From Acanthamoeba lenticulata (Eukaryota; Discosea; Longamoebia; Acanthamoebidae), in the NCBI GenBank assembly GCA_002179805.1, contig NAVB01001841.1:1-26066 (forward strand): DNA of 26,066 nt, read 5' to 3'. Below, one piece after another: positions 1-10,276 of this stretch. A model generated the notes under the pieces. The model was not told where the DNA came from and searched no databases. It saw nothing but the letters and a program-made list of their open reading frames with translations. Position numbers and translations under genes: made by a program. Within the stretch, counting starts at the first letter, position 1. Every line of letters starts with the position of its first letter.

Positions 1-95
1 TTTGTTGCCGAATATCACTGTAATTTTTATTTTTATTTTGTTTTTATATGGAATAAAAAATAACGGATAATATAATTATTTGTCACATTTTATGA

Positions 96-2037
96 TTATT
101 TCCGAGCACCGAGCCATCGCTCCCCGGCGGAGGAGAAGGCATCATCGAGAAGGAGGCTAAACGACGACGAGGGCGAGGGCGCTGGCCGCAGCTCGTCCAG
201 CAGCTCGTCCAGATCGATCCCCTCCTCGGCCGAGGAATCTTCTTGCGACCCGGCCTCTGACGACGATGAAGGCAACGACGATGATGGTGGCGACAGCAAA
301 CGCAAGGACGAGGCGGCCGCTGCCGGGATGGAGGGCGAAGGGAGGAGCAAGCCCAGCGTGTCCGCATGGCGTTGCCAGATGAGGGGCAGGGGCCGCGAGC
401 GCAACAGCTTGCCCAGCTTGGCAACGAGCGCGGTCTTGATCACCGGATCGGCGACCATCTCGGCGATCGTCGGGTTGGACTTTGGCTTCGCGTTGTCCTC
501 GAGCAGTTGATGCAGCACCACGACGTACCACGTGGGCTGCACTCATGTTTTTGTTATTTTTTATTTTATTTTATTTTATTTTTGTTATTTTTGTTTGTGT
601 TTGGGCGTCGGCCAGACGTGAGCACGTACGTGGGAGTCGGCCCAGAGGGTCTGGTGGTGGGTCTCCACGCGTACGGGCGGGCGGTCCTTGCGCCAGAACG
701 TGCAACTCGTCAGGCCGATGACCTTGCTCATCCGGTCGGGCGGCTCGCAGAAGGACAGTTTTGCGAGTTTGAGCTTGGCTTCCTTGTCCATGCCGAAGAT
801 GTTGTACACAGACTGGCCCACCATTTCCTCCTGTGCTCACATTGTTTTTGGATATTTTGTTATATATTAGTTTTTAATTTTTATTTATATCGTTTTCGTT
901 TTCGTTTTCGTTATTCTTTTTTGTTGCACACATGTTGGCCAAGGAGGGGATGGGGGCGCACTTGGGTGTAGCGCAGAAAGGCCAGTGTCGAAGGGGAGAC
1001 GAACGCGACCGTTGGAAGCCGTCCCAGCGCTGACGGCGCGGTGGCATCCGAGTGCAGCACCATGAAGTCCTCCCTGCGTGTGCGTACGTCCTCCTCACCG
1101 TGTCAACACCTAACCAACGGGGGGGGGGAGCGCTCGGCAGCGAGCGAACCGCAAGCTGGAGATCAACAGGCGGCCCAAGTCGTAGCCGGCCAGGAAGGGC
1201 AGCGCTTCGGCCAGGCCCAGGTCCTCGCCTCTTTGGCTGGGAGCGCCCGTCAGCACGCCCGGCGACATCAACGGCGGAGGCGACCAGGCCTGGGCGGCTG
1301 GGCCCACGAGTGTGACCGTGTGCGGTGGACTGGTGGTGCGTTGCGACGGACACGAAAGGAGGGTCCCGAGCTGGGCGCTCATGGCCTGGAGCGAGGCGTG
1401 CACCTCCCGCAGCTGCTTGTCGCTCCGCTCGCGCAGCTCGGCCACCTCGTGCCTCAGCTCCCAGTTCTCCTGCTTCATCTCGCGCATTTGTTCGACCAGC
1501 ATGCACATCAGCGTCTTGTTCATCATCATGGCGCCCTCTTGTTGTTGTTGGTGGTGGTGGTGGTGATGATGTCGTTGGCTGGCGTTGTTGTCCTGGCTAT
1601 TGGGGAAAGAGGACATCCAGACGGCTGGTCGAAGCGCGTCGCTTGTTGTTGTTGTTGCTGTCATCGACGTAATGGGAGGCGCTTCGACTGGGCCAACGAG
1701 TTGTTGCCGCTTGGCCGGCGGTGGTGCAACCTGGAGGTCGCAGAAAGAGACGGTCGTCGAGGAGGCGTTGGGGCGTTCGTGGCGGGGCCGGCGTCCGCGC
1801 TTGCGCAAGACCGTGGGCTGGCACTGGTCCGGCTTGCCCATTTGCACGCACCGCCCGCACGGCTTTTTCCTGCCCAACCGCGAGTTTGTCATAGGCAAAG
1901 GAAGAATTAAGGGGTTGTACAAGTGGGTGGGGGTACCGGTCGCATTGCGCGTGGGCATGACGGCACAAGGTGCACACGAACCCTTCCTTGTTGTTGCTGG
2001 TGGCAGGCTCGCCACTTGCCTGTGGTTGCTCCTCCAT
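96..2037 (-). CDS. Zn2Cys6 fungal-type transcription factor with coiled coil and PAS-like region
   Basis: Five-exon model (2037-1937, 1869-1150, 1073-932, 830-630, 536-96) gives 534 aa and stays in frame across all junctions. Residues 22-50 form a complete binuclear zinc cluster, C-x2-C-x6-C-x5-C-x2-C-x8-C (Cys22, 25, 32, 38, 41, 50), split by intron 1 and followed by a basic linker (RKRGRRPRH). A His/Gln run lies at 134-144. A Met/Glu/Leu-rich heptad region at about 148-200 is a likely dimerising coiled coil. Residues about 274-400 resemble the PAS region of Ert1/AcuK-like regulators. The tail is Ser-rich and acidic, a plausible activation domain. By family knowledge it should be a nuclear DNA-binding regulator; its targets are unknown. 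The start was chosen as the last in-frame Met before the cluster; longer frames would run antisense through the 5S gene. Introns are strongly T-rich on the plus strand. The fold call for the zinc cluster is firm, for PAS moderate. Confidence 0.82.
547..605. repeat. ATTTT-type low-complexity run in an intron
   Basis: Within the last intron of the Zn2Cys6 regulator the plus strand is a run of T-rich pentamers (ATTTT-like). Similar T-rich or (TTTTCG)-like stretches fill the preceding intron near 860-920. These sharply AT-rich introns contrast with the GC-rich exons on both sides. It looks like simple-sequence drift in introns. Confidence 0.7.
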
Positions 2038-2095
2038 CCGCAACAGACTGTTTTCGTCTTGGTCCAAGCCGGAGAAAAGAAATAAAAAAAAGACA

Positions 2096-2104
2096 GATAA
2101 AATG
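2096..2104 (+). promoter_or_regulatory. TATA-like element upstream of the 5S rRNA gene
   Basis: The sequence GATAAAATG lies about 23-31 bp before the first base of the 5S gene. TATA-like boxes near -28 are known to help place initiation on 5S genes of fission yeast and plants, so this spacing fits. It could equally be a chance A-rich motif, because the upstream 30 bp are A-rich. Confidence 0.35.
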
Positions 2105-2126
2105 CAGTCACCACCACCCAGCTGAT

Positions 2127-2245
2127 GGATACGGCCATACTGCGCAGAAAGCACCGCTTCCCATCCGAACAGCGAAGTTAAGCTGCGCCAGGCGGTGTCA
2201 GTACTGGGGTGGGCGACCACCCGGGAATCCACCGTGTCGTATCCT
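2127..2245 (+). rRNA. 5S ribosomal RNA
   Basis: A 119-nt gene with a perfect terminal stem: GGATACG at the 5' end pairs with CGTATCC near the 3' end. The loop A/helix III segment CCATCCGAACA and the GCGAAGTTAAGC segment are universally conserved 5S features, followed by GTACTGGGGTGGGCGACC. The sequence reads, from memory, like Acanthamoeba 5S rRNA. The internal control region for TFIIIA/TFIIIC corresponds to about 2176-2223. Transcription is by RNA polymerase III. It stands alone, not in an array in this window, 90 bp from the start codon of the oppositely oriented Zn2Cys6 gene. No mutations suggesting a pseudogene were seen. Confidence 0.96.
2176..2223 (+). promoter_or_regulatory. 5S internal control region (A box, intermediate element, C box)
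   Basis: These positions correspond to about nucleotides 50-97 of the 5S RNA, the part bound by TFIIIA in characterised eukaryotic 5S genes. The A-box-like AGTTAAGCTGCGCC and C-box-like GGGGTGGGCGACC are intact. Assigned by position within the gene and family knowledge, not by any site-specific evidence. Confidence 0.7.
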
Positions 2246-2248
2246 CCC

Positions 2249-2253
2249 TTTTT
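2249..2253 (+). terminator. RNA polymerase III T-run terminator
   Basis: A run of five T residues starts four bases after the 5S 3' end, the standard simple Pol III termination signal on the non-template strand. Confidence 0.8.
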
Positions 2254-2607
2254 GCTTCCACAGTGTTCTCTCGCTGCTGTTCCTTCTGAAGGAGAAGCTT
2301 TTGTGTGGTGTCTGAGTGTTCGACACAAGAAGAACCACCCAATTGGGCGTTGTTTAATAGGCTATGCAGACGATGTGCACATCAGAACGTACTATTCGGA
2401 GCTACGCACTTTTTCCGACCAATGACCCCCTTTATGCCGAAACAATGTGCGTCATTGGGCGGAACATCTCGCAGTTTTAAAACAGTGCGAAGATCTTACC
2501 TTTTGGCGATTACTTGCTTCACCTTCTCATTAACGGTTTTCGAGATGGCCAGAACAGCGTCGAAGAAAGGGTGGAGTACTCACAGGAATCTCGAGACCCT
2601 GTGAGCA
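2254..2607. other. Intergenic stretch between the 5S gene and the P450 gene
   Basis: About 350 bp with no convincing gene. A 99-codon open frame (from 2305) has no recognisable domain and poor GC-rich third-position bias, so it is not called. The stretch presumably carries the promoter of the P450 gene. Confidence 0.6.
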
Positions 2608-2615
2608 GATAAAAG
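2608..2615 (+). promoter_or_regulatory. Possible TATA box of the P450 gene
   Basis: GATAAAAG lies about 40 bp upstream of the P450 start codon, so a transcript would begin only some 10-20 bases before the ATG. Short leaders are common in compact protist genomes. Inferred from motif and spacing only. Confidence 0.35.
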
Positions 2616-2654
2616 GCAGCCACCACACACTCAGCCCCGCACTCCACCAAGAAC

Positions 2655-4494
2655 ATGAAACGCCTCAGCTCTACTTCCACTGCTACCACTGCCACCCCTG
2701 CCAGGCTGACCACAGCTTTGGGCCTCAGACCAGCCCTGGGCCGTAGCTACGCCTCTGGTGAAGCAGGTTCGCGTTTCTAGTTGACCAACAGCCGCCCATT
2801 GTCCCGACTGACTTTCTCCTCTCTCTCTCTCTCTCTGGCCACAGCGTCTCTCCCCACGTTCCCTTTCAGCCGTCCGTCGGGCACGATTCCACCGGTCGAG
2901 TTCGCCAAACTGAGGGCCAACGACCCCGTCTCCAAGGTCAAGCTGTGGGACGGCAGCCAGGCCTGGCTGGTGACCCGCCACGCCGACGTCTGCAGCGTGC
3001 TTGCCGACAACCGCTTCAGCAAGGTGCGTGTGGGAGCAGCCTGCCCTGATATCGTGCATCATCCCAACTCATGTTTTGACGCGTCTGCGGGGAGAGGGTG
3101 TTCTAGATCCGAACTCGCCCGGGCTTTCCCGAGCTGAGCCCTGGCGGCAAGGCGGCCGCCACCGCAGCTGTCCGACCGACGTTTGTCGACATGGACCCGC
3201 CGGAACACACCAAGCAAAGGTGCGGCAGTGTTGTAGACCTCGGCCCGCCTTGGCGTCTAGTTGGTTTCACACAAGGAATGAATGAATGCGAACCAGGGGC
3301 ATGGTCGAGCCCGTGTTCACGCCCGAGCACGTGAAGACGTTGCGTCCCAATATCCAAAAGGTGGTCGACGACTGCATCACCCACTTGACCAAGCAGCAGC
3401 AGCCGGCCGACCTGGTCCAACACTTTGCCCTTCCCGTGCCTTACAGGGTATACATGTCGACTGTTCTTGATCCACATGTTGTCGCCCACTTGCTCACACC
3501 CACGTCTGCGGAGCAGGTCATCGCTGAGATGCTCGGCGTTCCCAACGAGGACATGGACCGCCTGATCAGGTCCACCGCCGTCCGCGCGAGCGGCAGCTCC
3601 ACCGCCAGAGAGGCCGCCGACGCGAGCAAGGAGCTCACCGAGTACATGCGCAAGCTTGTCGACCTCAAGGAGCGCCAGCCTGGGGACGACCTCATCAGCA
3701 AGCTCCTCCAAGAGCAGGTCAAACCAGGGCACCTCGAGAAGGAGGACCTGGTGCAAGTCTCCTTCCTCCTGCTCGTCGCCGGCAACGCGACCGTCGCCGG
3801 CTTGATCTCGCTGGTGCGTGTGCATATTTGCCATTCCTGCTTGTTAGTGACCGGAGCTGATGACCGACATCATGTGCATCGCCAGGGCGTCGTCGAGCTG
3901 CTTCAGCATCCGACCCAACTCGCGCAGCTCAAACAGAACCCAGCCTTGGCCAAGGGCACCGTCGAGGAGCTCTGCCGCTTCCACACGGCGTCAGCCCTGG
4001 CCACGCGCCGGGTGGCCAAGGTGGACGTCCAGCTGGCCGGCAAGGTGGGCGTCCTTTGCCTCTCTTCTCGCTTCTCTGTCGCTTTGTGCTGGAGCTGACC
4101 GAATGGCGCCATAACGAACGGACAGACCATCAAGGCCGGTGAGGGCGTCATCTTGTCCAATCAGTCGGCCAACCGGGACGAGACGGTGTTCAAGGATCCC
4201 GACACGTTCGACATCCACCGCTCGCCCAACCCGCAGGTGGGCTTCGGCTACGGCATCCACGTGTGCGTGGCCGAGTGGCTGGCTCGCGCCGAGATGGAGA
4301 CCGTCTTTGGTACGTCGTTCGATTCACCTCTTTCCTGCAAGCCATCCAAACATCTTCATGCGTCTCACGCTTGCATCACAGCCACGCTGTTCCAGAGGCT
4401 GCCCAACCTGAGGGTGGCCGTCCCGCTGGACCAGGTCAAGTACTCGGCGCCCGAGAAGGACGTCGGCATCCTCGAGCTGCCCGTCGTGTGGTGA
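2655..4494 (+). CDS. CYP55: Cytochrome P450nor-like (CYP55 type) nitric oxide reductase, putatively mitochondrial
   Basis: Eight exons (2655-2766, 2845-3023, 3107-3219, 3297-3447, 3517-3813, 3886-4044, 4126-4309, 4382-4494) give 435 aa. After a Ser/Thr/Arg-rich, acid-free leader of about 30 residues (mitochondrial type), the protein follows fungal P450nor closely: the FPFSRPSG start, RTRPGFPELSPGGKAA (the B' region that contacts NADH in P450nor), FVDMDPPEH, I-helix LLLVAGNAT with Thr277, K-helix ELCR (Glu312/Arg315), HTASA with Ser320, NQSANRDE, and heme loop GFGYGIHVC with ligand Cys384. Thr277 and Ser320 line up with the P450nor proton-delivery Thr243 and Ser286. P450nor reduces two NO to N2O using NADH directly, without a reductase partner; that reaction is inferred here. 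The heme loop carries FGxGxHxC, as in CYP55. The gene converges on methionine synthase. Confidence 0.9.
2821..2836 (+). repeat. (CT)8 microsatellite in P450 intron 1
   Basis: A pure CT dinucleotide run just before the acceptor of the first P450 intron. It probably doubles as the polypyrimidine tract. Confidence 0.8.
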
Positions 4495-4579
4495 TTCGAC
4501 CACGCACACCACAGTGGCTTCGGCCCAACTCTTCAGTTGAAGCCTTGTGTTTTTGTTTTTTAAATCAGAAATTCATGAA

Positions 4580-4585
4580 TTTATT
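4580..4585 (-). promoter_or_regulatory. metH: Candidate polyadenylation signal for methionine synthase
   Basis: The minus strand reads AATAAA about 165 bp after the methionine synthase stop codon. The 256-bp convergent spacer between the P450 and methionine synthase stop codons otherwise holds only A-rich sequence and a GAT trinucleotide run. Confidence 0.4.
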
Positions 4586-4681
4586 ACAATACGGCACAAA
4601 AAATGGCGGACGACATCAGCAAAAAAAAAGAGGACGAAAGCAAATTGCTGGACGGGAGGAAGGGGGTCGATCGAGAGCTGT

Positions 4682-4699
4682 TGATGATGATGATGATGA
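4682..4699. repeat. (GAT)n trinucleotide run
   Basis: Short GAT/TGA repeat in the convergent 3' spacer between the P450 and methionine synthase genes. No coding role seen. Confidence 0.7.
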
Positions 4700-4750
4700 A
4701 CGGTGCATCGATGATGAACGAAGAAGCTCGTCGTCGTTGTCGTCAAACGA

Positions 4751-6367
4751 TTACTGATAGCTGAGGTTGGCCGAGAGCCACTTCTCGGTCTCCTCCACGG
4801 ACTGGTTCTTGCGCGCGGCGTAGGCCGTGACCTGGTCCTTGGCGACCTTGCCCACGGCAAAGTACTTGGCGTGCTCGTTGGCAAAGTAGAGGCCCGACAC
4901 CGACGCCGCCGGCAGCATGGCCAGCGACTCGGTGAGCTCGATCCCGCACGTGCCGTGCACCTCCATCAGCTTCCACATCGTCACCTTCTCCGTGTGGTCC
5001 GGCTGCGTCGGGTACCCCGGCGCCGGACGGATGCCCTGTTCATCATCGTCGTCGTCGTCGTCATCAACAGATCAGTCATCATCCACTTGATCATCAACAA
5101 CAACAACAACTTGATCAACAACTGCATCACGAACCTGGTACTTGATCTTGAGGAGGTCGGCGGCGTCGAGCTGCTCGTCCTTGCTGTAGCCCCACAGCTT
5201 GGTGCGCACGTCGGCGTGCAGCTTCTCGGCAAAGGCCTCGGCCTGGTGCGCGCGCCACCAAGACAACAGACCGCGTCAACAACAAATTTGGGGCCAAAAG
5301 AGAGTAAAGAAAGAGAAAAAGAAAGAAACCAAGAGGGGACGCGGACCAAGCGGTCGGCGAGGGCCTGGGCCATGATGATGGAGAAGTCGTCGTGCTTGGC
5401 CTTGAAGCCGGCGATCATCTCGTCGAGGCCGAAGCCGGCCGAGACGGCAAAGAGGCCCAGGTAGTCCTTGATGCCGCTGCCCTTGGGCGCGATGAAGTCG
5501 CCCAGCGCCGCGTAGGGCTCGTCGGTGGCCTTTTCGGCCTGCTGGCGGAGGCCGTAGAAGGTGGCCACGGGCGCGCTCTCGCGGGCGTCGTCAGCGGGGG
5601 CGTAGACCTCGATGTCCTCCTCGACGGCGTTGGCCGGGTAGAAGGCGACAACACCGACGGCCTTGAGGAGGCGGCCGTCGATGATCTGGCGGAGCATGAG
5701 CTGGGCGTCGTCAAAGAGGCGGCGGGCCTGCTCGCCCACCTTGGCGTCGTCGAAGAGGCGCGGGTAGTTGCGGGTCGGGTAGGAGCCGCGGAGCTGCCAG
5801 ACCTGGAAGAACGGGTTCCAGTCGATGTAGGGCAGGAGCTCGTCGAGCGCGTACTCGACGCGGCGGGCGCCGAGGAAGGTGGGCGTGACGGGGGCGGCCG
5901 GGAGGCGGTCCCAGTGGACGACGGGGCGCTTGCGGCGGGCGGCGTCGAGGCCGAGGTACTTGCGCTCGCGGAGCGAGGCGTAGTGCTCGTCGCGGACCTC
6001 GGCGTACTCGTCGGCGATCTCGGCGGCGTAGTCGTCGCGCATGTTGGGGTCGAGCAGCGACGAGACGACGCCGACGGAGCGCGAGGCGTCAGTCACGTGG
6101 ATCACCGGCGACTCGTAGTTGGGCGCGATCTTGACCGCCGTGTGCACGCGCGACGTCGTGGCGCCGCCGATGAGGAGCGGGATGCTGAGGCCGTGCTTCT
6201 TGAGCTCCTTGGCCACGAACACCATCTCGTCGAGCGAGGGCGTGATCAGGCCCGACAGGCCGATGACGTCCACGCGCTGCTCCATGGCCGTCTTGATGAT
6301 CTTGTCGCACGGCGTCATGACGCCCAGGTCGATCACCTTGTAGTTGTTGCAGCCCAGCACGACGCCC

Positions 6368-6399
<32 letters not shown>

Positions 6400-9300
6400 C
6401 TTGACCGTCGCCATCAGCACCTTGGGCGCCTGCGTCTCGTCCGCCGCCGACCCGCCGGCCAGCCGCGCGGCCTCCTTCTCGGCCTCCATGAAGGGCGTCA
6501 GGTAGGCCACGGCCTTCTTCATCACGCGCGCCGACTTGATCACCTGCGGCAAGAACATCTTCCCCGCTCCGAACAGGTCTGTCCTCCCCCCGGCCACAGC
6601 AACCCATTTGTTATTTCAAAAATGAATATCCCTAATTCTAGATTTTTAAAAATACAAAAAAAAAAGCAAAAAGCAATAAATTAAAAATAGTTAAAAAGAG
6701 GAAGAAAAAAAATACCGCCGACAATGTTCATGCCGTCCATGAGGGGACCCTCGATGATGTTGAGGGCCGACGGGAAGCGCTCCTTCTTGAGGCGGGCCTC
6801 CTCGGTGTCCTCGTCCACGTACTGGTCGATGCCCTTGATGAGGGCGTGCTTGAGCCGCTCCTCGACGCTCGTCGTGCGCCACTCGTCGACGGTCTTGCTG
6901 GCCTCCTTCTTGTCCTTGCCCTGCGAGCTGGCGTAGGCCAGCAGCCGCTCGGTGGAGTCCGACCGCCGGTTGAAGATGCAGTCCTCGATCAGCTCCAGCG
7001 CGTCCTTGGGGATGGAGTCGTAGATGGGCAGGTTGCCCGCGTTCACGATGCCCATGTCCATCCCGGCCTTGATCGCGTGGTACAGGAACGCGCTGTGCAT
7101 CGCCTCACTGTTCCCCACCACGAGGACGACGACAATGACGACGACCATGATGACGACAACAATGATGGTGATGATGACGGTGATGATGATGGTAGTGGTG
7201 AGGAAACGAACAACCAACATGATGCGGTCAAGACGATGACGAGGATGATGTACCGGAGCGTGTCGAAGCCACGGAAGGAGAAGGACAAGTTGGACACACC
7301 ACCGCTCACCTTGGCGTGCGGCAGCCGCTCCTTGATCAGCTTGATGGCCTCGATGAAGTTGACGGCGTAGTTGTTGTGCTCCTCTGCAACCAATGATAAT
7401 AATGGTTGTTTTTAGGTTCTCGTTGTCCATTTATGGAGACGACCACATGAGACGTGAGAGTGAAGTACCAATGCCCGTGGCGACGGTGAGGATGTTGGGA
7501 TCGAAGATGATGTCCTGCGGGAGGAAGCCCACCTTCTCCGTCAGGAGGCGGTAGGAGCGCTCGCAGATCTCAAACTTGCGCTCCGTCGACGTGGCCTGGC
7601 CCTCCTCGTCGAACTGAAGGAAAGAAGGAAAATGTGTGAGAAATTAAAGAGCAAAAAAGAGAAAAAGTTGTCACATTGGAGGGGAGGAGCTCGTGAGGGC
7701 GACGCACGGCCATGACGACGACGGCGGCGCCAAACTTCTGGATGAGGCGGGCCTTGTCCAGGAAGTCGGCCTCGCCCTCCTTCAGCGAGATACTGTTGAC
7801 GATGCACTTGCCCTGCACCAGCCGCAGGCCCGTGTGGATGACCGAGAACTTGGACGAGTCCAGCATCACCGGCACACGCGAGATGTCTGATTCAGATCCC
7901 GCGAAGGCGGCGTGTGAGGGCCCCCGACCACACATCGCACAGCGCACAAGCGGACTCGATGGGGCGGGAAGGCGCGTACCGGGCTCCGAGGCGATGAGGC
8001 GCAGGAACTTGGACATCGAGGCCTCGCTGTCCAACATGGCCTCGTCAAAGTTGATGTCGAGGATCTGCGCGCCGTTCTGGATCTGCAGCTTGGCCACCTC
8101 GAGCGCTTTCTGTTGAGGTGCCGTCGTGAGATGGGCACCAGCACGCATACACAATGACAACGAGGAGGAGGAGGGCGGCCCGCACGTCGAGCTTGTTGGC
8201 CTTGATGAGGTTGGCAAACATGCGGGAGCCCGTGACGTTGCAACGCTCGCCGACGTTGACAAAGTTGAGGTCGGGCGTGAAGGTGAGCAGCTCGAGGCCC
8301 GACAGGCGGAGGTAGGGCGGAAGCTGCGGGATCTTGCGCGGGGGCACGCTCTTGAGCGCCGCTGCCGCCGCGCGGATGGTGTCGGGCGTGGTGCCACAAC
8401 AGCCTCCCGCCACGTTGATCAGGCCCTCATCAGCGAACTCTCTGTGTTGATTTTTTTCCAATCTTCAGTTTCCTCAATAAAATAAAACAAATAATATAAG
8501 TTGAAACAATAATGAAATAAAATACCGGAGGAAGGCGGCAGTCATCTCGGGGGTCTCGTCGTAGCCGCCCATGCCGTTGGGAAGACCGGCGTTGGGGTAA
8601 CACGAGACGTAACACTCGGCCAGGTTGGAGATCAGCTGCAGGAAGGGCCGGATCTCCACCGCACCAAGGGCGCAGTTGAGGCCGACGGCGAGGGGCTTGG
8701 CGTGGGACACACTGATGTAGAAGGCCTCCACGGTCTGGCCGGACAGCGTACGGCCGTTCTTGTCGATGACGGTACCGGAGATCTGCGCAGCGATTGGCGG
8801 ATCGACATCGAGCGCGTGAGTGGTCACAGTGCGCAACCGCGGAGAACCGCAACTGCTTTTCTCGGTAGATCGAGAAAGAGGGCGAAGAGGAAGAAGAAGA
8901 AGAGAGGAAAGGCGTACGAAGAGCGGGATCCGCGGGTACTTGGGGTCCTCGAAGAGCTCGATGATGGCATAGAGCGCGGCCTTGGCGTTGAGGGTATCGA
9001 AAATGGTCTCCACCAGGAGGAGGTCGGCGCCTCCGTCGTAGAGGCCCTTGGCCTGCTCTGTGTAGGCGGTGACCAGCTCCTCGAACGCTGCGTGTGTGTG
9101 GCCACACATCCCATTTAGTGCTCACGAACGGCAAGACGAGACGAGACGAAGCGAAGCGAGGCAAGCCGTCACGTACTGACGTTGCGGTAGGCCGGGTCCT
9201 CGACCTTGGGCGACACGGAGGCCGTGCGGTTGGTCGGGCCCAGCGCGCCGGCGACGAAGCGCGGGATGGAGGGGTCCTTGCGCAGGGCCTCGGCTGTGCA

Positions 9301-9894
9301 CTCCTTGGCCAGCTGCGCGGCGGCCTTGTTCATCTCGTAGGCCAGAGACTCGAGCCCGTAGTCGGCCTGCGAGATCGACGTCGAGTTGAAGGTGTTGGTC
9401 TCGATGATGTTTGACCCGGCGTCGAGATATCTCTGCAGCCCAGCAAGCCAGTCATGCAGCCAAGGGTGAGATGGTGAGATGGCCGGCAGCCGTGAACTGG
9501 GGAGAAGAGAGGAAGAAGGCAGGGCACCATGTGGATCTCCTTGATGACCTCAGGCCGCGTCATGCACAGCAAATCGTTATTGCCCCTCAGAGGGTGCGTA
9601 TGATCCTTGAATCGCTCCCCTGAGCATGCGGCAAGGCGATGCCGAGGTGAGAACGAGATGGAGGGCCCAAAGCTAGCAAGGGCATACCTCGGAATTCCTC
9701 TTCCGTGAGCTTGTACTCCTGAATCAAGCTGCCCATGGCTCCGTCCATGAGCAAAATCTGCTTCTCCAAGAGCTCCTTGAGCACCTTGGTCGTGGCTGTC
9801 AAAAGAGAAGAAATTGTTCAGTTAATGAGAAAAATGGGGTGCGATTCTCAGGCAATAGCTTCAAGTGATGCACACCATCTTCGCAGGCCGTCAT
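4751..9894 (-). CDS. metH: Cobalamin-dependent methionine synthase (5-methyltetrahydrofolate-homocysteine methyltransferase)
   Basis: Fifteen exons: 9894-9876, 9795-9688, 9619-9528, 9432-9177, 9087-8918, 8782-8526, 8441-8186, 8109-7980, 7886-7708, 7613-7469, 7383-7254, 7107-6716, 6578-5347, 5242-5135 and 5035-4751. They total exactly 1253 codons, the normal MetH length (1252 aa). Domains in order: homocysteine-binding barrel with zinc ligands Cys252 (GLNCALG) and Cys315/Cys316 (GGCCGT); pterin-binding barrel ([22 protein letters not shown]); B12 cap; B12-binding Rossmann domain with DVHDIGKN, His775 being the lower cobalt ligand; and a C-terminal reactivation domain with RPAPGYP. It moves the methyl group of 5-methyl-THF to homocysteine via methylcobalamin in the cytosol. 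The tiny first exon (7 residues) was chosen because exon 2 begins behind a clean TTTTGACAG acceptor and has no ATG of its own. Presence of this enzyme implies B12 uptake. Confidence 0.97.
5041..5067. repeat. Trinucleotide (TCG/TCA) repeat in methionine synthase last intron
   Basis: Low-complexity triplet repeat inside the last intron, followed by an ACA/TCA-rich stretch to about 5120. It creates long spurious open frames in several phases. Confidence 0.7.
7111..7200. repeat. (GAC/GAT)n repeat filling methionine synthase intron 11
   Basis: Intron 11 (7253-7108) consists largely of interrupted GAC/GAT/GGT triplets on the plus strand. The repeat keeps some frames open, but the flanking exons join exactly as FDTLR-EAMHS, so it is intronic. 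Confidence 0.75.
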
Positions 9895-10276
9895 AATTTG
9901 CTGATTCGAGAGTGATAGGGAGCGGCGGACGAGGAGGAATCAATCAAGATTTGCCGGCGGAGGCAGCAACCGTCTTGCGTACGCAATACAAATTTCTCGA
10001 AGTAATGCAAGGTATGGCGCGAAAATTCTTCCGTTTATGGGAACCGTTGGGCAATTGGGCCGGTGAAAAACAAAAGGGCCGTTTTCCTCCGTGGGGACAA
10101 ACACACAAGGGGAAGGGAAGCAAGGTATGCGCGAGGGAGGGGCAAGAGGGATCTGCATTTCAGCCAAAGCGAGGCACAAGCCCCAACCAGCGACTCTCTG
10201 TGCTTACGCGCCAGCACTTGGCGGCAACAACACAAACGCTGCTGAAGGAAGGCTCTTGACGACGACCGCACTCTCT
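9895..10276. other. Spacer: methionine synthase promoter and 3' end of the ZNF598-like gene
   Basis: About 380 bp between two minus-strand genes. Several short open frames occur on both strands but none shows a domain or splices into a neighbour. No tRNA or other RNA gene was recognised. It must hold the 3' UTR of the ZNF598-like gene and the promoter of methionine synthase; no TATA box stands out. Confidence 0.6.

Noticed and set aside
1041..1910. 289-codon plus-strand open frame
   Set aside because: Antisense to the main exon of the Zn2Cys6 gene, whose zinc cluster and splice-consistent frame are clearly on the minus strand.
2038..2328. N-terminal extension of the Zn2Cys6 protein
   Set aside because: The frame stays open but runs antisense through the whole 5S rRNA gene, so coding is not credible.
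5392..6684. 430-codon plus-strand open frame
   Set aside because: It is antisense to the large methionine synthase exon 13. Its Val/Gly/Asp/Arg-rich product is the usual shadow of GC-rich third positions and has no domain.
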